Assembly: GCA_934718155.1 (NCBI GenBank) | Contig: CAKUZF010000006.1 | Location: forward strand, 18,723 to 82,722 | DNA length: 64,000 bases | Source of the DNA: an uncultured Parabacteroides sp. | GTDB taxonomy: Bacteria; Bacteroidota; Bacteroidia; Bacteroidales; Tannerellaceae | Reading direction: 5' to 3' | In this document: positions 49,118 to 58,463 of the stretch, piece after piece | How positions within the stretch are numbered: the first letter of the stretch is position 1 | Layout of the letters: each line of letters starts with the position of its first letter | The notes under the pieces: model-generated | What the model saw: only the letters and a program-made list of their open reading frames with translations | Databases searched by the model: none | Told to the model about the DNA's origin: nothing | Translations under genes and position numbers: made by a program

Positions 49118-50368
49118 ATGAGTTTGGCGAGTAAATTATTCAAAGGAGATCGAGTCATTTGGATCATTTTTATGTTCCTGTGTCTCATTTCGGCCGTAGA
49201 GGTGTTCAGTGCTACCAGTACGTTGGCTTATAAGAACGTGAATCATTGGGCTCCGATCGCTCGCCATGCCTCATTCTTGGCCTTGGGCTTTTGTGTGGTT
49301 GTTGTGTTGCATAATATCCCTTTCCACTTTTTCAGTCTTGGAATTTTGTTATTCCCGGTTTCCATCGTCATGCTGATTCTTACACCGTTTATTGGTGTTA
49401 GCGCAAATGATGCACATCGTTGGCTGTCTGTCATGGGCGTTCAGGTACAACCTTCTGAGTTTGCGAAATTGAGCCTCTTGATATTGATTGCTTTCATGTT
49501 GAGCAAGCGAGGAAAGATGTCAGATGATCAGATGTTTAAGTGGATCCTATTCTTTACGCTGATTACCTGTGGACTTATCTTGCCTGAGAACTTTTCAACG
49601 GCTTTCATGTTGTTTGGTGTCTCTTTCTTGATGATGTTTATAGGTCAGTTGCCTTTGAAACGGTTGATGCAGTTGGCAGGCGCATTGTGTGTTATCATGC
49701 TGGTGTTTTTGGCTGTCTTGAAGTTTACACCCAAGTCATTCATGCAATCTTATATGCCGGATCGTTTTACTACTTGGCAAGCTCGTTTGGAGCGCTTCGG
49801 CGATGATTCGGCTAACTACAATGAGGCGGGTACCTATATTATTACGGACGACAATTATCAAGTATCACATGCGCAAATAGCGATTGCCCGTGGCGGTCTC
49901 TTTGGTCAAATGCCCGGACATGGTCAGCAGCGCGACTTTTTACCGCAGGCCTATTCCGATTTTATTTATGCGATTATTATCGAGGAGTTGGGTGTAGTAG
50001 GAGGCGTGTTTGTCTTGCTGCTCTACGTCATGCTGCTTGTGCGAGTCGGTATGATTGCTCGGAGGTGCGATAAACCTTTCGCCCAGTTCTTGGTGCTTGG
50101 TTGTGGCATGTTGATTGTGGTACAAGCCTTGGCGAACATGGCTGTAGCGGTTCATCTGATCCCTGTGACGGGTCAACCGATGCCGTTGGTTAGTCGTGGT
50201 GGAACCTCTACGGTAATCTCTTGTGTCTATTTTGGCATTATATTGAGTGTTAGCCGTTTTGGAGCCCACATCCGCGAGTCAGACCAGGATGATGAGACGA
50301 TGCCTGATGATAAAAAGGCTGAGGAGGAGAAGAATGAAGATACGAATCAAGTAATGACATCGATATGA
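49118..50368 (+). CDS. ftsW: Septal peptidoglycan polymerase FtsW
   Basis: 416 residues of the SEDS family with about ten membrane helices. Conserved regions include VQPSEFAKLSLLILIAFML, ILPENFSTAFMLFGVSFLMM, SDFIYAIIIEELGVVGGVFV and GQPMPLVSRGGTSTVISCVY. It polymerises glycan strands at the septum with FtsI. The C-terminus is a charged cytoplasmic tail (DDKKAEEEKNEDTNQ). Its stop overlaps the murG start (ATGA, 50365-50368). Confidence 0.95.
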   Translation: MSLASKLFKGDRVIWIIFMFLCLISAVEVFSATSTLAYKNVNHWAPIARHASFLALGFCVVVVLHNIPFHFFSLGILLFPVSIVMLILTPFIGVSANDAHRWLSVMGVQVQPSEFAKLSLLILIAFMLSKRGKMSDDQMFKWILFFTLITCGLILPENFSTAFMLFGVSFLMMFIGQLPLKRLMQLAGALCVIMLVFLAVLKFTPKSFMQSYMPDRFTTWQARLERFGDDSANYNEAGTYIITDDNYQVSHAQIAIARGGLFGQMPGHGQQRDFLPQAYSDFIYAIIIEELGVVGGVFVLLLYVMLLVRVGMIARRCDKPFAQFLVLGCGMLIVVQALANMAVAVHLIPVTGQPMPLVSRGGTSTVISCVYFGIILSVSRFGAHIRESDQDDETMPDDKKAEEEKNEDTNQVMTSI

Positions 50369-51474
50369 GTAAATATAGATTAATAGTCAGTGGAGGAGGT
50401 ACGGGGGGACACATCTTCCCGGCGATATCGATTGCAAACACGTTTAAGAGTCGTTTTCCTGATGCGGAAATCCTGTTTGTCGGTGCGGATAATCGCATGG
50501 AGATGGACAAGGTGCCTGCGGCGGGATATCCTATCGTTGGACTTCCTGTGAGTGGTTTTGACCGAGCTCACATGCTTAATAATATAAAGGTGTTGTGCCG
50601 ATTGGTGAAGAGCTTGTTCATGGCTCGAAAGACTCTTCGCAATTTCAAACCCGACATGGCTGTCGGTGTTGGAGGCTATGCCAGTGGTCCGACGCTTTGG
50701 ATGGCTGCTTCGCTGGGAATCCCTGCTTTGATCCAGGAGCAGAACTCTTACGCCGGCGTAACTAATAAGCTTTTGGCCAAAAAGGCTCAGAAGATTTGCG
50801 TGGCTTATGAAGGCATGGAGCGTTTCTTCCCTGCTGATCGGATCGTCCTGACTGGAAATCCTGTGCGAAAGGATTTGGAGGAGGCTCGTAGCCGGAAGGA
50901 GGAAGCTTTGGCTTTTTTTGGCCTTTCACCTGAGAAGAAGACAATCTTGGTCGTAGGAGGAAGTTTGGGCGCTCGTACGATAAACCGGAGTATTCAGGGA
51001 GGCTTGGATGCGTTGAACGCTTCGGGCGTACAGCTGATTTGGCAGACCGGACGCCATTATTTTGAGGAGGCATCGAAGCTTCTGAAGGCTTATCGAAGCA
51101 ATAACATTTGGTGCTCTGATTTTATTACCCGCATGGATTATGCGTATGCGGCGGCCGATTTAGTGATTTCTCGCGCCGGAGCAAGTTCAATCTCTGAACT
51201 CTGCTTGCTTGGAAAGCCGGTGATCTTGGTTCCTTCTCCCAATGTGGCTGAGGATCATCAGACTAAGAATGCCTTGGCTCTTTCAGAAAGAGGAGCGGCA
51301 TTGTTAGTACGAGACGCGGATGCTGAGACTACGTTGGTACCAACGGCGTTGGAACTGATCCAAGATAACGAACGATTGTGTCAGCTAAGTGAGCATATCG
51401 AGCAGATGGCGCAACGACACAGTGCGGAGCGCATCGTGGATGAAATCGTAAAGATTATAGAAAATAAGAAGTAG
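50365..51474 (+). CDS. murG: UDP-GlcNAc:undecaprenyl-PP-MurNAc-pentapeptide transferase MurG
   Basis: 369 residues, GT28 family. The N-terminal glycine-rich loop is VSGGGTGGHIFPAISIANTF, followed by PDMAVGVGGYASGPTLWMAA and IQEQNSYAGVTNKLLAKKAQ. The UDP-GlcNAc-binding C-terminal domain has VGGSLGARTINRSIQ and SRAGASSISELCLLGKPVIL. It converts lipid I to lipid II on the inner face of the membrane. Four-base overlap with ftsW; murC follows after 3 nt. Confidence 0.96.
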   Translation: MSKYRLIVSGGGTGGHIFPAISIANTFKSRFPDAEILFVGADNRMEMDKVPAAGYPIVGLPVSGFDRAHMLNNIKVLCRLVKSLFMARKTLRNFKPDMAVGVGGYASGPTLWMAASLGIPALIQEQNSYAGVTNKLLAKKAQKICVAYEGMERFFPADRIVLTGNPVRKDLEEARSRKEEALAFFGLSPEKKTILVVGGSLGARTINRSIQGGLDALNASGVQLIWQTGRHYFEEASKLLKAYRSNNIWCSDFITRMDYAYAAADLVISRAGASSISELCLLGKPVILVPSPNVAEDHQTKNALALSERGAALLVRDADAETTLVPTALELIQDNERLCQLSEHIEQMAQRHSAERIVDEIVKIIENKK

Positions 51475-51477
51475 AGG

Positions 51478-52866
51478 ATGGATTTACATACAGTGACAGC
51501 ACTTTATTTTGTAGGAGCGGGCGGTATTGGTATGAGTGCACTGATCCGTTATTTCTTGGCGAACGGAAAGCGAGTTGGGGGTTATGACAAAACACCCTCT
51601 GAACTGACTGCTGCTCTGATTCGAGAAGGTGCAGCGATTCACTACACCGACGACATGGCTTTGGTGGAAGATTGTTTCTTGTCTCCTGAACATACATTGG
51701 TGGTTTATACACCAGCTATCCCAGACTCGCATACCGAATTGACCTATTTCCGCACTCACGGTTTCCAGGTTGTTAAGCGAGCGCAATTGTTGGGCGAGAT
51801 TACTCGTTGTAACCGAGGGCTGTGTGTGGCAGGAACACATGGGAAGACTACCACTTCTTCGATGTTAGCGCATATCTTGAAACAGTCTCATGTGGATTGT
51901 AATGCCTTTTTGGGCGGAATCTTGAAAGGCTATGAGAGTAATTTGATGCTATCTAAGAAGAGCGATCTGACCGTGATTGAAGCGGATGAGTTTGATCGTT
52001 CGTTTCACTGGCTTCGTCCTTATATGGCTGTGATTACGTCGGCCGATCCAGACCACTTGGATATTTATGGAACAGCGGAGGCTTACCGGGAGAGCTTTGA
52101 ACATTTCACCTCTTTGGTCAGTCCGGATGGGGTATTGCTGATGAAGAAAGGTGTACTGGTTGCCCCTCGTTTGCAAGAGAATGTGAGATTGTTTACCTAT
52201 TCTGCAACAGAGAAGGCTGATTTCTATGCGGAGAATGTCGTAGTTTCCGATGGAAGTATTACCTTTGACTTTGTGGGCCCCAACGTGCGTATTGACAACG
52301 TGGAGCTGGGTGTGCCCGTCATGGTGAATATTGAGAATGGCACAGCTGCGATGGCTATCGCTTGGCTGAATGGAGCGACGGAAGAGGAAATTCGGCGGGG
52401 AATGGCAACGTTTAAGGGGCCACATCGCCGTTTTGAGTTTCATTTAAAAACTCCGCAATGCGTGTTGATCGATGATTATGCGCATCACCCTGCGGAATTG
52501 AAACAAAGCATCCTGTCGGTCAAGGCTCTTTATCCTAATCGTCGGTTGACGGGCGTTTTTCAACCGCACCTCTATACGCGTACGCGAGATTTCGCAAGCG
52601 ATTTTGCTGCCAGCCTTTCGTTGCTGGACGAGTTGATCTTGTTGGATATCTATCCGGCTCGCGAAGAGCCAATTCCAGGTGTTACATCCGCTTTGATATT
52701 CGATCAAGTCACTTTGCCAGCCGATCGGAAGAAATTGATTCAGAGGGAGGAGTTACTCGCTCTGGTCGAGCAAGAGAGTTTCGAAGTCGTGTTGATGGTT
52801 GGCGCGGGCAATATCGATCGATTGGTTGAGCCCGTGAAAGAAATATTGGTACAAAAAATTAAGTAG
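51478..52866 (+). CDS. murC: UDP-N-acetylmuramate:L-alanine ligase MurC
   Basis: 462 residues. N-terminal LYFVGAGGIGMSALIRYFLA, ATPase motif LCVAGTHGKTTTSSMLAHIL (~116-135), VIEADEFDRSFHWLRP and DDYAHHPAELKQSILSVKAL. It adds L-alanine as the first residue of the stem peptide. It is placed after murG, as in other dcw clusters; ftsQ follows after 2 nt. No ddl gene lies between murC and ftsQ, unlike in many proteobacteria. Confidence 0.95.
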   Translation: MDLHTVTALYFVGAGGIGMSALIRYFLANGKRVGGYDKTPSELTAALIREGAAIHYTDDMALVEDCFLSPEHTLVVYTPAIPDSHTELTYFRTHGFQVVKRAQLLGEITRCNRGLCVAGTHGKTTTSSMLAHILKQSHVDCNAFLGGILKGYESNLMLSKKSDLTVIEADEFDRSFHWLRPYMAVITSADPDHLDIYGTAEAYRESFEHFTSLVSPDGVLLMKKGVLVAPRLQENVRLFTYSATEKADFYAENVVVSDGSITFDFVGPNVRIDNVELGVPVMVNIENGTAAMAIAWLNGATEEEIRRGMATFKGPHRRFEFHLKTPQCVLIDDYAHHPAELKQSILSVKALYPNRRLTGVFQPHLYTRTRDFASDFAASLSLLDELILLDIYPAREEPIPGVTSALIFDQVTLPADRKKLIQREELLALVEQESFEVVLMVGAGNIDRLVEPVKEILVQKIK

Positions 52867-52868
52867 TC

Positions 52869-53597
52869 GTGATAAGAGTGATTTCCATAGTCGTAGCCTC
52901 ACTATTGAGTGTGTACATCCTGTTCGCTTCTATCTATTTCAGCGAAGAGCGGCAACATGTGCCATGTAAAGATCTGCAAGTGGTGGTGAAAGACAGTTTG
53001 GATAAGCACTTTGTCAGCGAGAACGACTTGATCGAGTTGTTGAGAAAGGCCAAGCTCGACCCCCGTAAGCAGCCGATGACGCTTGTCAACACCGAACAGA
53101 TGGAAGTGGAGCTTCGGAAGAATGAGATGATTCAGGATGTACAGGTCTATAAGACGCCTTCGGGAATTATTAAGTTGGAGGTTGTTCAGAAAATGCCCAT
53201 ATTGCGCATCTTGGCCTCGAATGGCAATTACTATGTTGACAACCAAGGAACGGTTATGCCCATCAGTCGTCGTTATGTGGCTCACGTGCCGATTGTGAGC
53301 GGATATGTGGAAAAAAGCCTTGCGGTTTCCGATTTATATAAATTTGCACTATTTTTGCAAGGAAATGAGTTCTGGAATGATCAGATTGAGCAGATATACG
53401 TTCATCCTGATCAAGACGTTGAACTCATACCGCGAGTGGGCAACCATCGGATTATGCTGGGATCGTTGGATCGGTTTGAGGAAAAGCTGGATAATCTCAG
53501 GCTATTCTACGAACAGGCCATACCTAAGTTGGGATGGGAGCGATACAGCATGATTAATTTAAAGTATAAGAATCAGATAGTTTGTACTAAAAAATAG
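52869..53597 (+). CDS. ftsQ: Cell division protein FtsQ
   Basis: 242 residues, starting with GTG at 52869, 2 nt after murC. One membrane helix near the N-terminus (~4-24, VISIVVASLLSVYILFASIY) is followed by a POTRA-type periplasmic domain (DSLDKHFVSENDLIELLRKA, NTEQMEVELRKNEMIQDVQV) and a beta-domain (YVDNQGTVMPISRRYVAHVP). Length is normal for Bacteroidota. It recruits FtsL and FtsI to the division site. Context confirms the weak sequence conservation; ftsA begins 4 nt downstream. Confidence 0.9.
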   Translation: MIRVISIVVASLLSVYILFASIYFSEERQHVPCKDLQVVVKDSLDKHFVSENDLIELLRKAKLDPRKQPMTLVNTEQMEVELRKNEMIQDVQVYKTPSGIIKLEVVQKMPILRILASNGNYYVDNQGTVMPISRRYVAHVPIVSGYVEKSLAVSDLYKFALFLQGNEFWNDQIEQIYVHPDQDVELIPRVGNHRIMLGSLDRFEEKLDNLRLFYEQAIPKLGWERYSMINLKYKNQIVCTKK

Positions 53598-53601
53598 GAA
53601 T

Positions 53602-54972
53602 ATGGCGTACACAGACTTTATAGCAGCTATTGACTTAGGGACCTCCCACATGGTAGGTATGGTGGGAACCAAGGACGCATCAGGCGCGCTCTCGATTATT
53701 GCCTACGAAGTAGAGAACACCAGTACAGGCATACGAAGAGGCTATGTGTACAACGTGAAAGATGCGGCCGCAAACATCAAGCGACTGGTGCTCAAACTAG
53801 AGAATAAGTTGGAAGGCGCGAAGATCAGCAAGGTGTATGTGGGCATTGGCGGACAATCCATTCGTACCTTGGATCACGTTGTTTCTCGGGTCTTGGGCTC
53901 TGAAGGCGTAGTGACGGAAGATACGATTGTTAGCCTATACGACGAGTGCAAGGCTTTCCGTCCGGATATGCTGACTGTGTTAGACGTGGTTGCGCCAACA
54001 TACATTGTGGATGGCAAGCCTGAGTTGAATCCTGTAGGTGTGCTTTGCCATCGCATCGAGGCCAGATACAAGTTAATCGTGGGCCGTCCGGCTTTGCGCT
54101 TGAATGTGAGCAACAGCGTTACGGGTTTGGCCGGAATAGATATTGCGGGCATTGAGATCGCTCCTTTGTCGTTGGGCGATGTTGTGCTTAGCGAAAACGA
54201 GAAAGATTTAGGTTGTGCATTGATCAACTTCGGAGCTGGAGTGACTAGCGTAGCCATCTATAAGGGCGGAAAGTTGATCGATCTTTCTGTTGTCCCCTTG
54301 GGCAGCAATTTGATAACGAAAGATATTACCGCGCTGCATGTGGTGGAGTCGGAGGCTGAGCGGTTGAAGCTGACCTATGGCGCAGCGAAAGCCGATCGTG
54401 AACACGACATGGAGATTCCTTTGAGTGCGGCAGATGGAAGCGTGCGTAAACTGAACCTTTACGAACTGAACAGCGTAGTTGAGGCTCGTATGGATGAGAT
54501 CTTGCAGAACGTCTATGCACGTTTGGAGAGCAGTGGCGCATTGCCTTCGCTGGGTGCAGGCGTGGTGATTGCGGGTGGTGGTTCTGCTTTGAAGGGGCTG
54601 CCTGCTCTCATGAGCGAGCGCTTGAAGATGGAGGTTCGCTATGCTTCTATACGTCGAGGATTGGTGGTTGGCGGCGATACGATGGTGGCTGCTAATCCTG
54701 AATTTGCTACGGCTATAGGCTTGTTGGCTGCAGGCACGAAGAATTGCGCCTATTATGAGATTCCCAAGCCTGCTCCTGAACCTAAGCCTGAGCCCAAATC
54801 GGAACCTAAACCAGAGCCAAAGGCTGAGCCTTCTCCAGCGGTTGAGCCGCAGCCGAAGCCCCGTCCTGCTAAGAAGAAGAGTTTCTTTGGTACGTTGGCC
54901 GACAAGTTGGGCTCGTTGAAGGAGGGTGTGCAGCAAGAACTTTTCCTCGATGAGGATTTAGATAAGAAATAA
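53602..54972 (+). CDS. ftsA: Cell division protein FtsA
   Basis: 456 residues, actin-like. ATP-site motifs: FIAAIDLGTSHMVGMVGTKD at the N-terminus, GCALINFGAGVTSVAIYKGG in the middle, and GVVIAGGGSALKGLPALMSE. After residue ~385 a proline/glutamate/lysine linker (repeats of the PEPKPE type) precedes a basic C-terminal segment, KKKSFFGTLADKLGSLKEGV, the likely membrane-targeting helix. It tethers FtsZ to the membrane. 34 nt separate it from ftsZ. Confidence 0.94.
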   Translation: MAYTDFIAAIDLGTSHMVGMVGTKDASGALSIIAYEVENTSTGIRRGYVYNVKDAAANIKRLVLKLENKLEGAKISKVYVGIGGQSIRTLDHVVSRVLGSEGVVTEDTIVSLYDECKAFRPDMLTVLDVVAPTYIVDGKPELNPVGVLCHRIEARYKLIVGRPALRLNVSNSVTGLAGIDIAGIEIAPLSLGDVVLSENEKDLGCALINFGAGVTSVAIYKGGKLIDLSVVPLGSNLITKDITALHVVESEAERLKLTYGAAKADREHDMEIPLSAADGSVRKLNLYELNSVVEARMDEILQNVYARLESSGALPSLGAGVVIAGGGSALKGLPALMSERLKMEVRYASIRRGLVVGGDTMVAANPEFATAIGLLAAGTKNCAYYEIPKPAPEPKPEPKSEPKPEPKAEPSPAVEPQPKPRPAKKKSFFGTLADKLGSLKEGVQQELFLDEDLDKK

Positions 54973-55006
54973 CAGCAAGCGATAACAAGTAATTAAATCG
55001 GAAGAT

Positions 55007-56374
55007 ATGGACGACACGCTTTTAAATATTAATATACCTACTGACTCACCGAAGATTATCAAAGTGATCGGTGTCGGTGGAGGCGGTGGAAACGCAGTTT
55101 CGCACATGTACAAGGAGGGCATTCATGATGTCTCTTTTGTATTGTGTAATACGGATAAACAGGCATTGAATCGCTCAGATGTTCCCTTGAAGCTGCTTTT
55201 AGGCCAGGAAATTACGCAAGGATTAGGCGCGGGAAACAAGCCTGAACGTGCGCGTATGGCCGCAGAGGAGAGCCTTGAAGATTTGCGCAATATGCTGAGC
55301 GATGGGACCAAAATGGTCTTCATCACAGCTGGAATGGGTGGTGGCACAGGTACGGGTGCGGCTCCTGTCATAGCGCGTGTGGCAAAAGACATGGGCATCT
55401 TGACGGTAGGTATCGTGACGATTCCTTTCTTGTTCGAGGGCGAACCCAAGATCATCCAGGCATTGAATGGCGTAGAAGAGATCGCCAAGAATGTGGATGC
55501 CTTGTTGGTGATCAACAACGAGAGCTTGCTGAAGATCTATTCAGACCTTACGATGGTGAATGCCTTTGGTAAGGCTGACGACACCTTGACTATTGCTGCT
55601 AAGAGCATCGCCGAGATCATCACCTTGCCCGGTATTATCAACCTCGACTTTGCCGATGTGAAGACGACCATGAAGGATGGCGGTGTGGCATTGATGAACA
55701 ATGGTTACGGCGAAGGCGAGGGTCGTGTGCGCAAGGCCGTTGAGGATGCGCTCAACTCGCCGTTGCTGAGCAACAATGATGTCCGCAACGCTAAGAAGAT
55801 CCTTTTCAATGTCTCATTTAGCGAGGAGGCTCCTTTGTTGATGGAAGAGATGAACGATATTCGCGACTTTATGAAGGAGTTCAATCGCAATATCGAGGTG
55901 ATTTGGGGTACTGCGGTAGATAACAACTTGGGCAGCCAGGTGAAGATGACGATCTTGGCTACTGGATTCACGATGGACGATATTCCTCAGATTGCTGATA
56001 AGCATAAAGTGGAGGCGCAGCAGATGACCGAGGAGGAGCTTCGCCGCGAGGAGGAGCGCATCGAGCAGCAGCGCAAAGAGCAGGAGTTGCTCGAGAAGTA
56101 TTACGGCCCTGGAGTGCAGTCTTCTTCTCGTTTCTCTATCCGCTCGCATGCTACGGTGTTGACCGAAGATGAGCTCGACGATGACGCGCTGATCACCATC
56201 TTGGAGGAGAACCCCACCTTCAATCGCGATCCGAAGATCGTGATGCGTGCTCGTTCGAAAGTAGCAAGTTCGACTGAGACAGGATCAACAGTTTCGACAA
56301 CAACAACGGCACAACCGACTCCGGCTCCGGCTCAACCTACGAAGAAGACCGGCGGAAGGATCAGTTTTGTCTAA
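55007..56374 (+). CDS. ftsZ: Cell division protein FtsZ
   Basis: 455 residues, tubulin-like GTPase. GTP-binding motif ITAGMGGGTGTGAAPVIARV (~105-124), N-terminal KVIGVGGGGGNAVSHMYKEG, and the T7 loop GIINLDFADVKTTMKDGG. The GTPase core ends near residue 330; a long acidic/glutamine-rich linker follows. The C-terminus is AQPTKKTGGRISFV, which does not resemble the common DIPxFLR-type FtsA-binding peptide. It is last in the division cluster; the YqeY gene follows after 15 nt. Confidence 0.96.
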   Translation: MDDTLLNINIPTDSPKIIKVIGVGGGGGNAVSHMYKEGIHDVSFVLCNTDKQALNRSDVPLKLLLGQEITQGLGAGNKPERARMAAEESLEDLRNMLSDGTKMVFITAGMGGGTGTGAAPVIARVAKDMGILTVGIVTIPFLFEGEPKIIQALNGVEEIAKNVDALLVINNESLLKIYSDLTMVNAFGKADDTLTIAAKSIAEIITLPGIINLDFADVKTTMKDGGVALMNNGYGEGEGRVRKAVEDALNSPLLSNNDVRNAKKILFNVSFSEEAPLLMEEMNDIRDFMKEFNRNIEVIWGTAVDNNLGSQVKMTILATGFTMDDIPQIADKHKVEAQQMTEEELRREEERIEQQRKEQELLEKYYGPGVQSSSRFSIRSHATVLTEDELDDDALITILEENPTFNRDPKIVMRARSKVASSTETGSTVSTTTTAQPTPAPAQPTKKTGGRISFV

Positions 56375-56389
56375 ATAGTATAAATAAAT

Positions 56390-56842
56390 ATGGATTTATT
56401 TGAGAAGGTCAGCGAAGACATTAAAAACGCAATGAAGGCCAAGGATAAAGTGGCTTTGGAGACTTTACGAAACATAAAGAAATGCTTCTTGGAGGCAAAA
56501 ACGGCTCCGGGTGCCAACGATAGCCTTACTGATGCCGATGCCTTGAAGATCATGCAGAAGTTGGTAAAGCAGGGCAAGGATTCGGCTGCTGTCTATACAG
56601 AGCAGGGCCGTCAAGACTTGGCAGAAGCCGAGTTGGCGCAGGTGGCTGTCATCGAGCGCTACTTGCCGAAACCAATGAGTGCCGAAGAGTTGGAGACCGC
56701 TTTGAAAGCGATCATCGCTCAGGTGGGAGCTGCGGGCCCGAAGGATATGGGCAAGGTGATGGGCGTAGCTTCGAAGAGCTTGGCAGGCAAGGCCGAGGGC
56801 CGTGCCATTTCAGAGGCTGTGAAGCGTCTGCTGAATCAATAA
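56390..56842 (+). CDS. GatB/YqeY domain protein
   Basis: 150 residues, a free-standing YqeY protein: DLFEKVSEDIKNAMKAKDKV, LETLRNIKKCFLEAKTAPGA, and RYLPKPMSAEELETALKAI, with GPKDMGKVMGVASKSLAGKA at the C-terminus. The fold equals the tail domain of the tRNA-amidating enzyme GatB and probably binds tRNA, but the exact role is unknown. It lies 15 nt after ftsZ and is followed by a strong terminator, so it likely ends the cluster's transcript. Confidence 0.9.
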   Translation: MDLFEKVSEDIKNAMKAKDKVALETLRNIKKCFLEAKTAPGANDSLTDADALKIMQKLVKQGKDSAAVYTEQGRQDLAEAELAQVAVIERYLPKPMSAEELETALKAIIAQVGAAGPKDMGKVMGVASKSLAGKAEGRAISEAVKRLLNQ

Positions 56843-56872
56843 GAAATTCGTTCGAATTGAAATAGAGAAGGG

Positions 56873-56921
56873 GAGTTTGGAAGCCTTTTTAGACAAAGGC
56901 CTCCAAACTCTTTTCTTTTTT
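56873..56921 (+). terminator. Terminator after the dcw-yqeY transcript
   Basis: GAGTTTGGA and GCCTTT (56873-56888) pair with AAAGGC and TCCAAACTC (56895-56910), one mismatch, loop TTAGAC, then a T-rich tract. Confidence 0.9.
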
Positions 56922-56957
56922 GAGATAAAAAGTATAGTTGAAGAGATATTTAATGCA

Positions 56958-58379
56958 ATGATAACCTTTACGATTTGTTTGTGTGCCCTTATAGTTGGAT
57001 ATTTTACGTATGGAAAGATTGTTGAGAAGGTGTTCGGATTAGATCCGCAACGAGTTACACCAGCCTACACGAGGCAAGACGGCGTTGATTATATGCCTTT
57101 GCCCACTTGGAAGATCTTTATGATCCAATTCTTGAACATTGCGGGTATAGGCCCGATCTTTGGTGCCATTATGGGCGCCAAGTTTGGTACAGCTTCTTTC
57201 CTTTGGATTGTTTTGGGTAGCATTTTTGCGGGAGCCACGCACGATTTCTTGGCGGGAGCCCTCTCTATGCGGCACGACGGCGAGAGTCTGCCCGAGTTGG
57301 TTGGTCGTTATTTAGGCTCCAATTTCAAGCAGTTCATGCGTGCGTTCACGATTGTCTTGATGATCTTAGTGGGAACGGTGTTTGTGGCGAGTCCGGCGGG
57401 GCTATTGGCAAAGCTAACGCCCGATAGTTTAGACATGACCTTCTGGATCGTCGTCGTTTTTCTCTATTATATTTTCGCTACGCTGCTTCCCGTCGATAAA
57501 ATTATAGGCAAGATCTATCCGCTCTTTGCCATCGCTTTGATATTCATGGCGGTTGGAATCTTGGTAATGTTGTTCGTACATCGCCCAGACTTGCCTGAGC
57601 TGACCGATGGGTTGGCTAATACGCATCCCTCGGCTTTGCCCATCTTCCCGTTCATGTTCGTCAGCATCGCCTGTGGAGCCATCTCGGGTTTTCACGCTAC
57701 GCAGAGTCCATTGATGGCTCGTTGCTTGAAGAATGAACGCTATGCGCGTCCTGTTTTCTACGGAGCAATGATCACCGAAGGCATTGTGGCCCTTGTTTGG
57801 GCGGCTGCCGCAACCTATTTCTTTCATGAGCATGGCATGGGCGAGAGCAATGCGGCCGTGGTGGTCAATGCGATCACCGAGGATTGGTTAGGCCCAGTTG
57901 GTAGCATCTTGGCGATCTTGGGTGTGATTGCGGCTCCGATCACTTCGGGCGATACGGCATTTCGTTCAGCCCGCCTGATTGTGGCCGACTTCTTGCATTT
58001 GGACCAACGCCCCATCGCCAAGCGTCTCTTGGTATGCGTCCCGATGTTTCTCCTCTCGATAGCTATTTTGCTCTATAGCCAGAAAGATGCGGCTGGTTTC
58101 GATATGATTTGGCGCTACTTTGCTTGGACCAACCAGACTTTGGCGGTCTTCACGCTTTGGGCCTTGACTGTCTATTTGGCGAAGGCTCGCAAGTGTTATT
58201 GGATCACGCTGCTTCCGGCCCTCTTCATGTCGATGGTTTGTTCCACTTATATTTTGGTGGCTCCTGAGGGGTTGAGCCTTCCGGTGCTTCCCTCGCAGAT
58301 TGTGGGCACGGTTGTCTCTGCCTGCTTGGCTGTCGCCTTTTTCCTTTGGCATCGTCGAATTTTGACGGAGACTAAATAA
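56958..58379 (+). CDS. cstA: Carbon starvation protein CstA family transporter
   Basis: 473 residues from the ATG at 56958. An upstream in-frame ATG at 56877 is rejected because it lies inside the terminator of the previous transcript. About twelve membrane helices; CstA motifs include GKIVEKVFGLDPQRVTPAYT, FGAIMGAKFGTASFLWIVLG, HDGESLPELVGRYLGSN and ITSGDTAFRSARLIVADFL. The family takes up peptides or pyruvate during starvation. It is shorter than E. coli CstA (~700 residues), as is typical of the short CstA branch. A bidirectional terminator follows. Confidence 0.9.
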   Translation: MITFTICLCALIVGYFTYGKIVEKVFGLDPQRVTPAYTRQDGVDYMPLPTWKIFMIQFLNIAGIGPIFGAIMGAKFGTASFLWIVLGSIFAGATHDFLAGALSMRHDGESLPELVGRYLGSNFKQFMRAFTIVLMILVGTVFVASPAGLLAKLTPDSLDMTFWIVVVFLYYIFATLLPVDKIIGKIYPLFAIALIFMAVGILVMLFVHRPDLPELTDGLANTHPSALPIFPFMFVSIACGAISGFHATQSPLMARCLKNERYARPVFYGAMITEGIVALVWAAAATYFFHEHGMGESNAAVVVNAITEDWLGPVGSILAILGVIAAPITSGDTAFRSARLIVADFLHLDQRPIAKRLLVCVPMFLLSIAILLYSQKDAAGFDMIWRYFAWTNQTLAVFTLWALTVYLAKARKCYWITLLPALFMSMVCSTYILVAPEGLSLPVLPSQIVGTVVSACLAVAFFLWHRRILTETK

Positions 58380-58380
58380 A

Positions 58381-58422
58381 AAGAAGGGCAACGAAACCTA
58401 ATCCGTTGCCCTTCTTTTTTTC
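58381..58422 (+). terminator. Bidirectional terminator between cstA and rprY
   Basis: A perfect 13-bp stem, 58381-58393 with 58404-58416, 10-nt loop, T-run on the plus side. Confidence 0.9.
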
Positions 58423-58463
58423 GAACCTACACTTTTTCTCTTTTGTGGGAAAGTGGGTTGTTC

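Noticed and set aside
56877..56957. 27-codon N-terminal extension of CstA
   Set aside because: It would begin inside the terminator stem of the preceding transcript.
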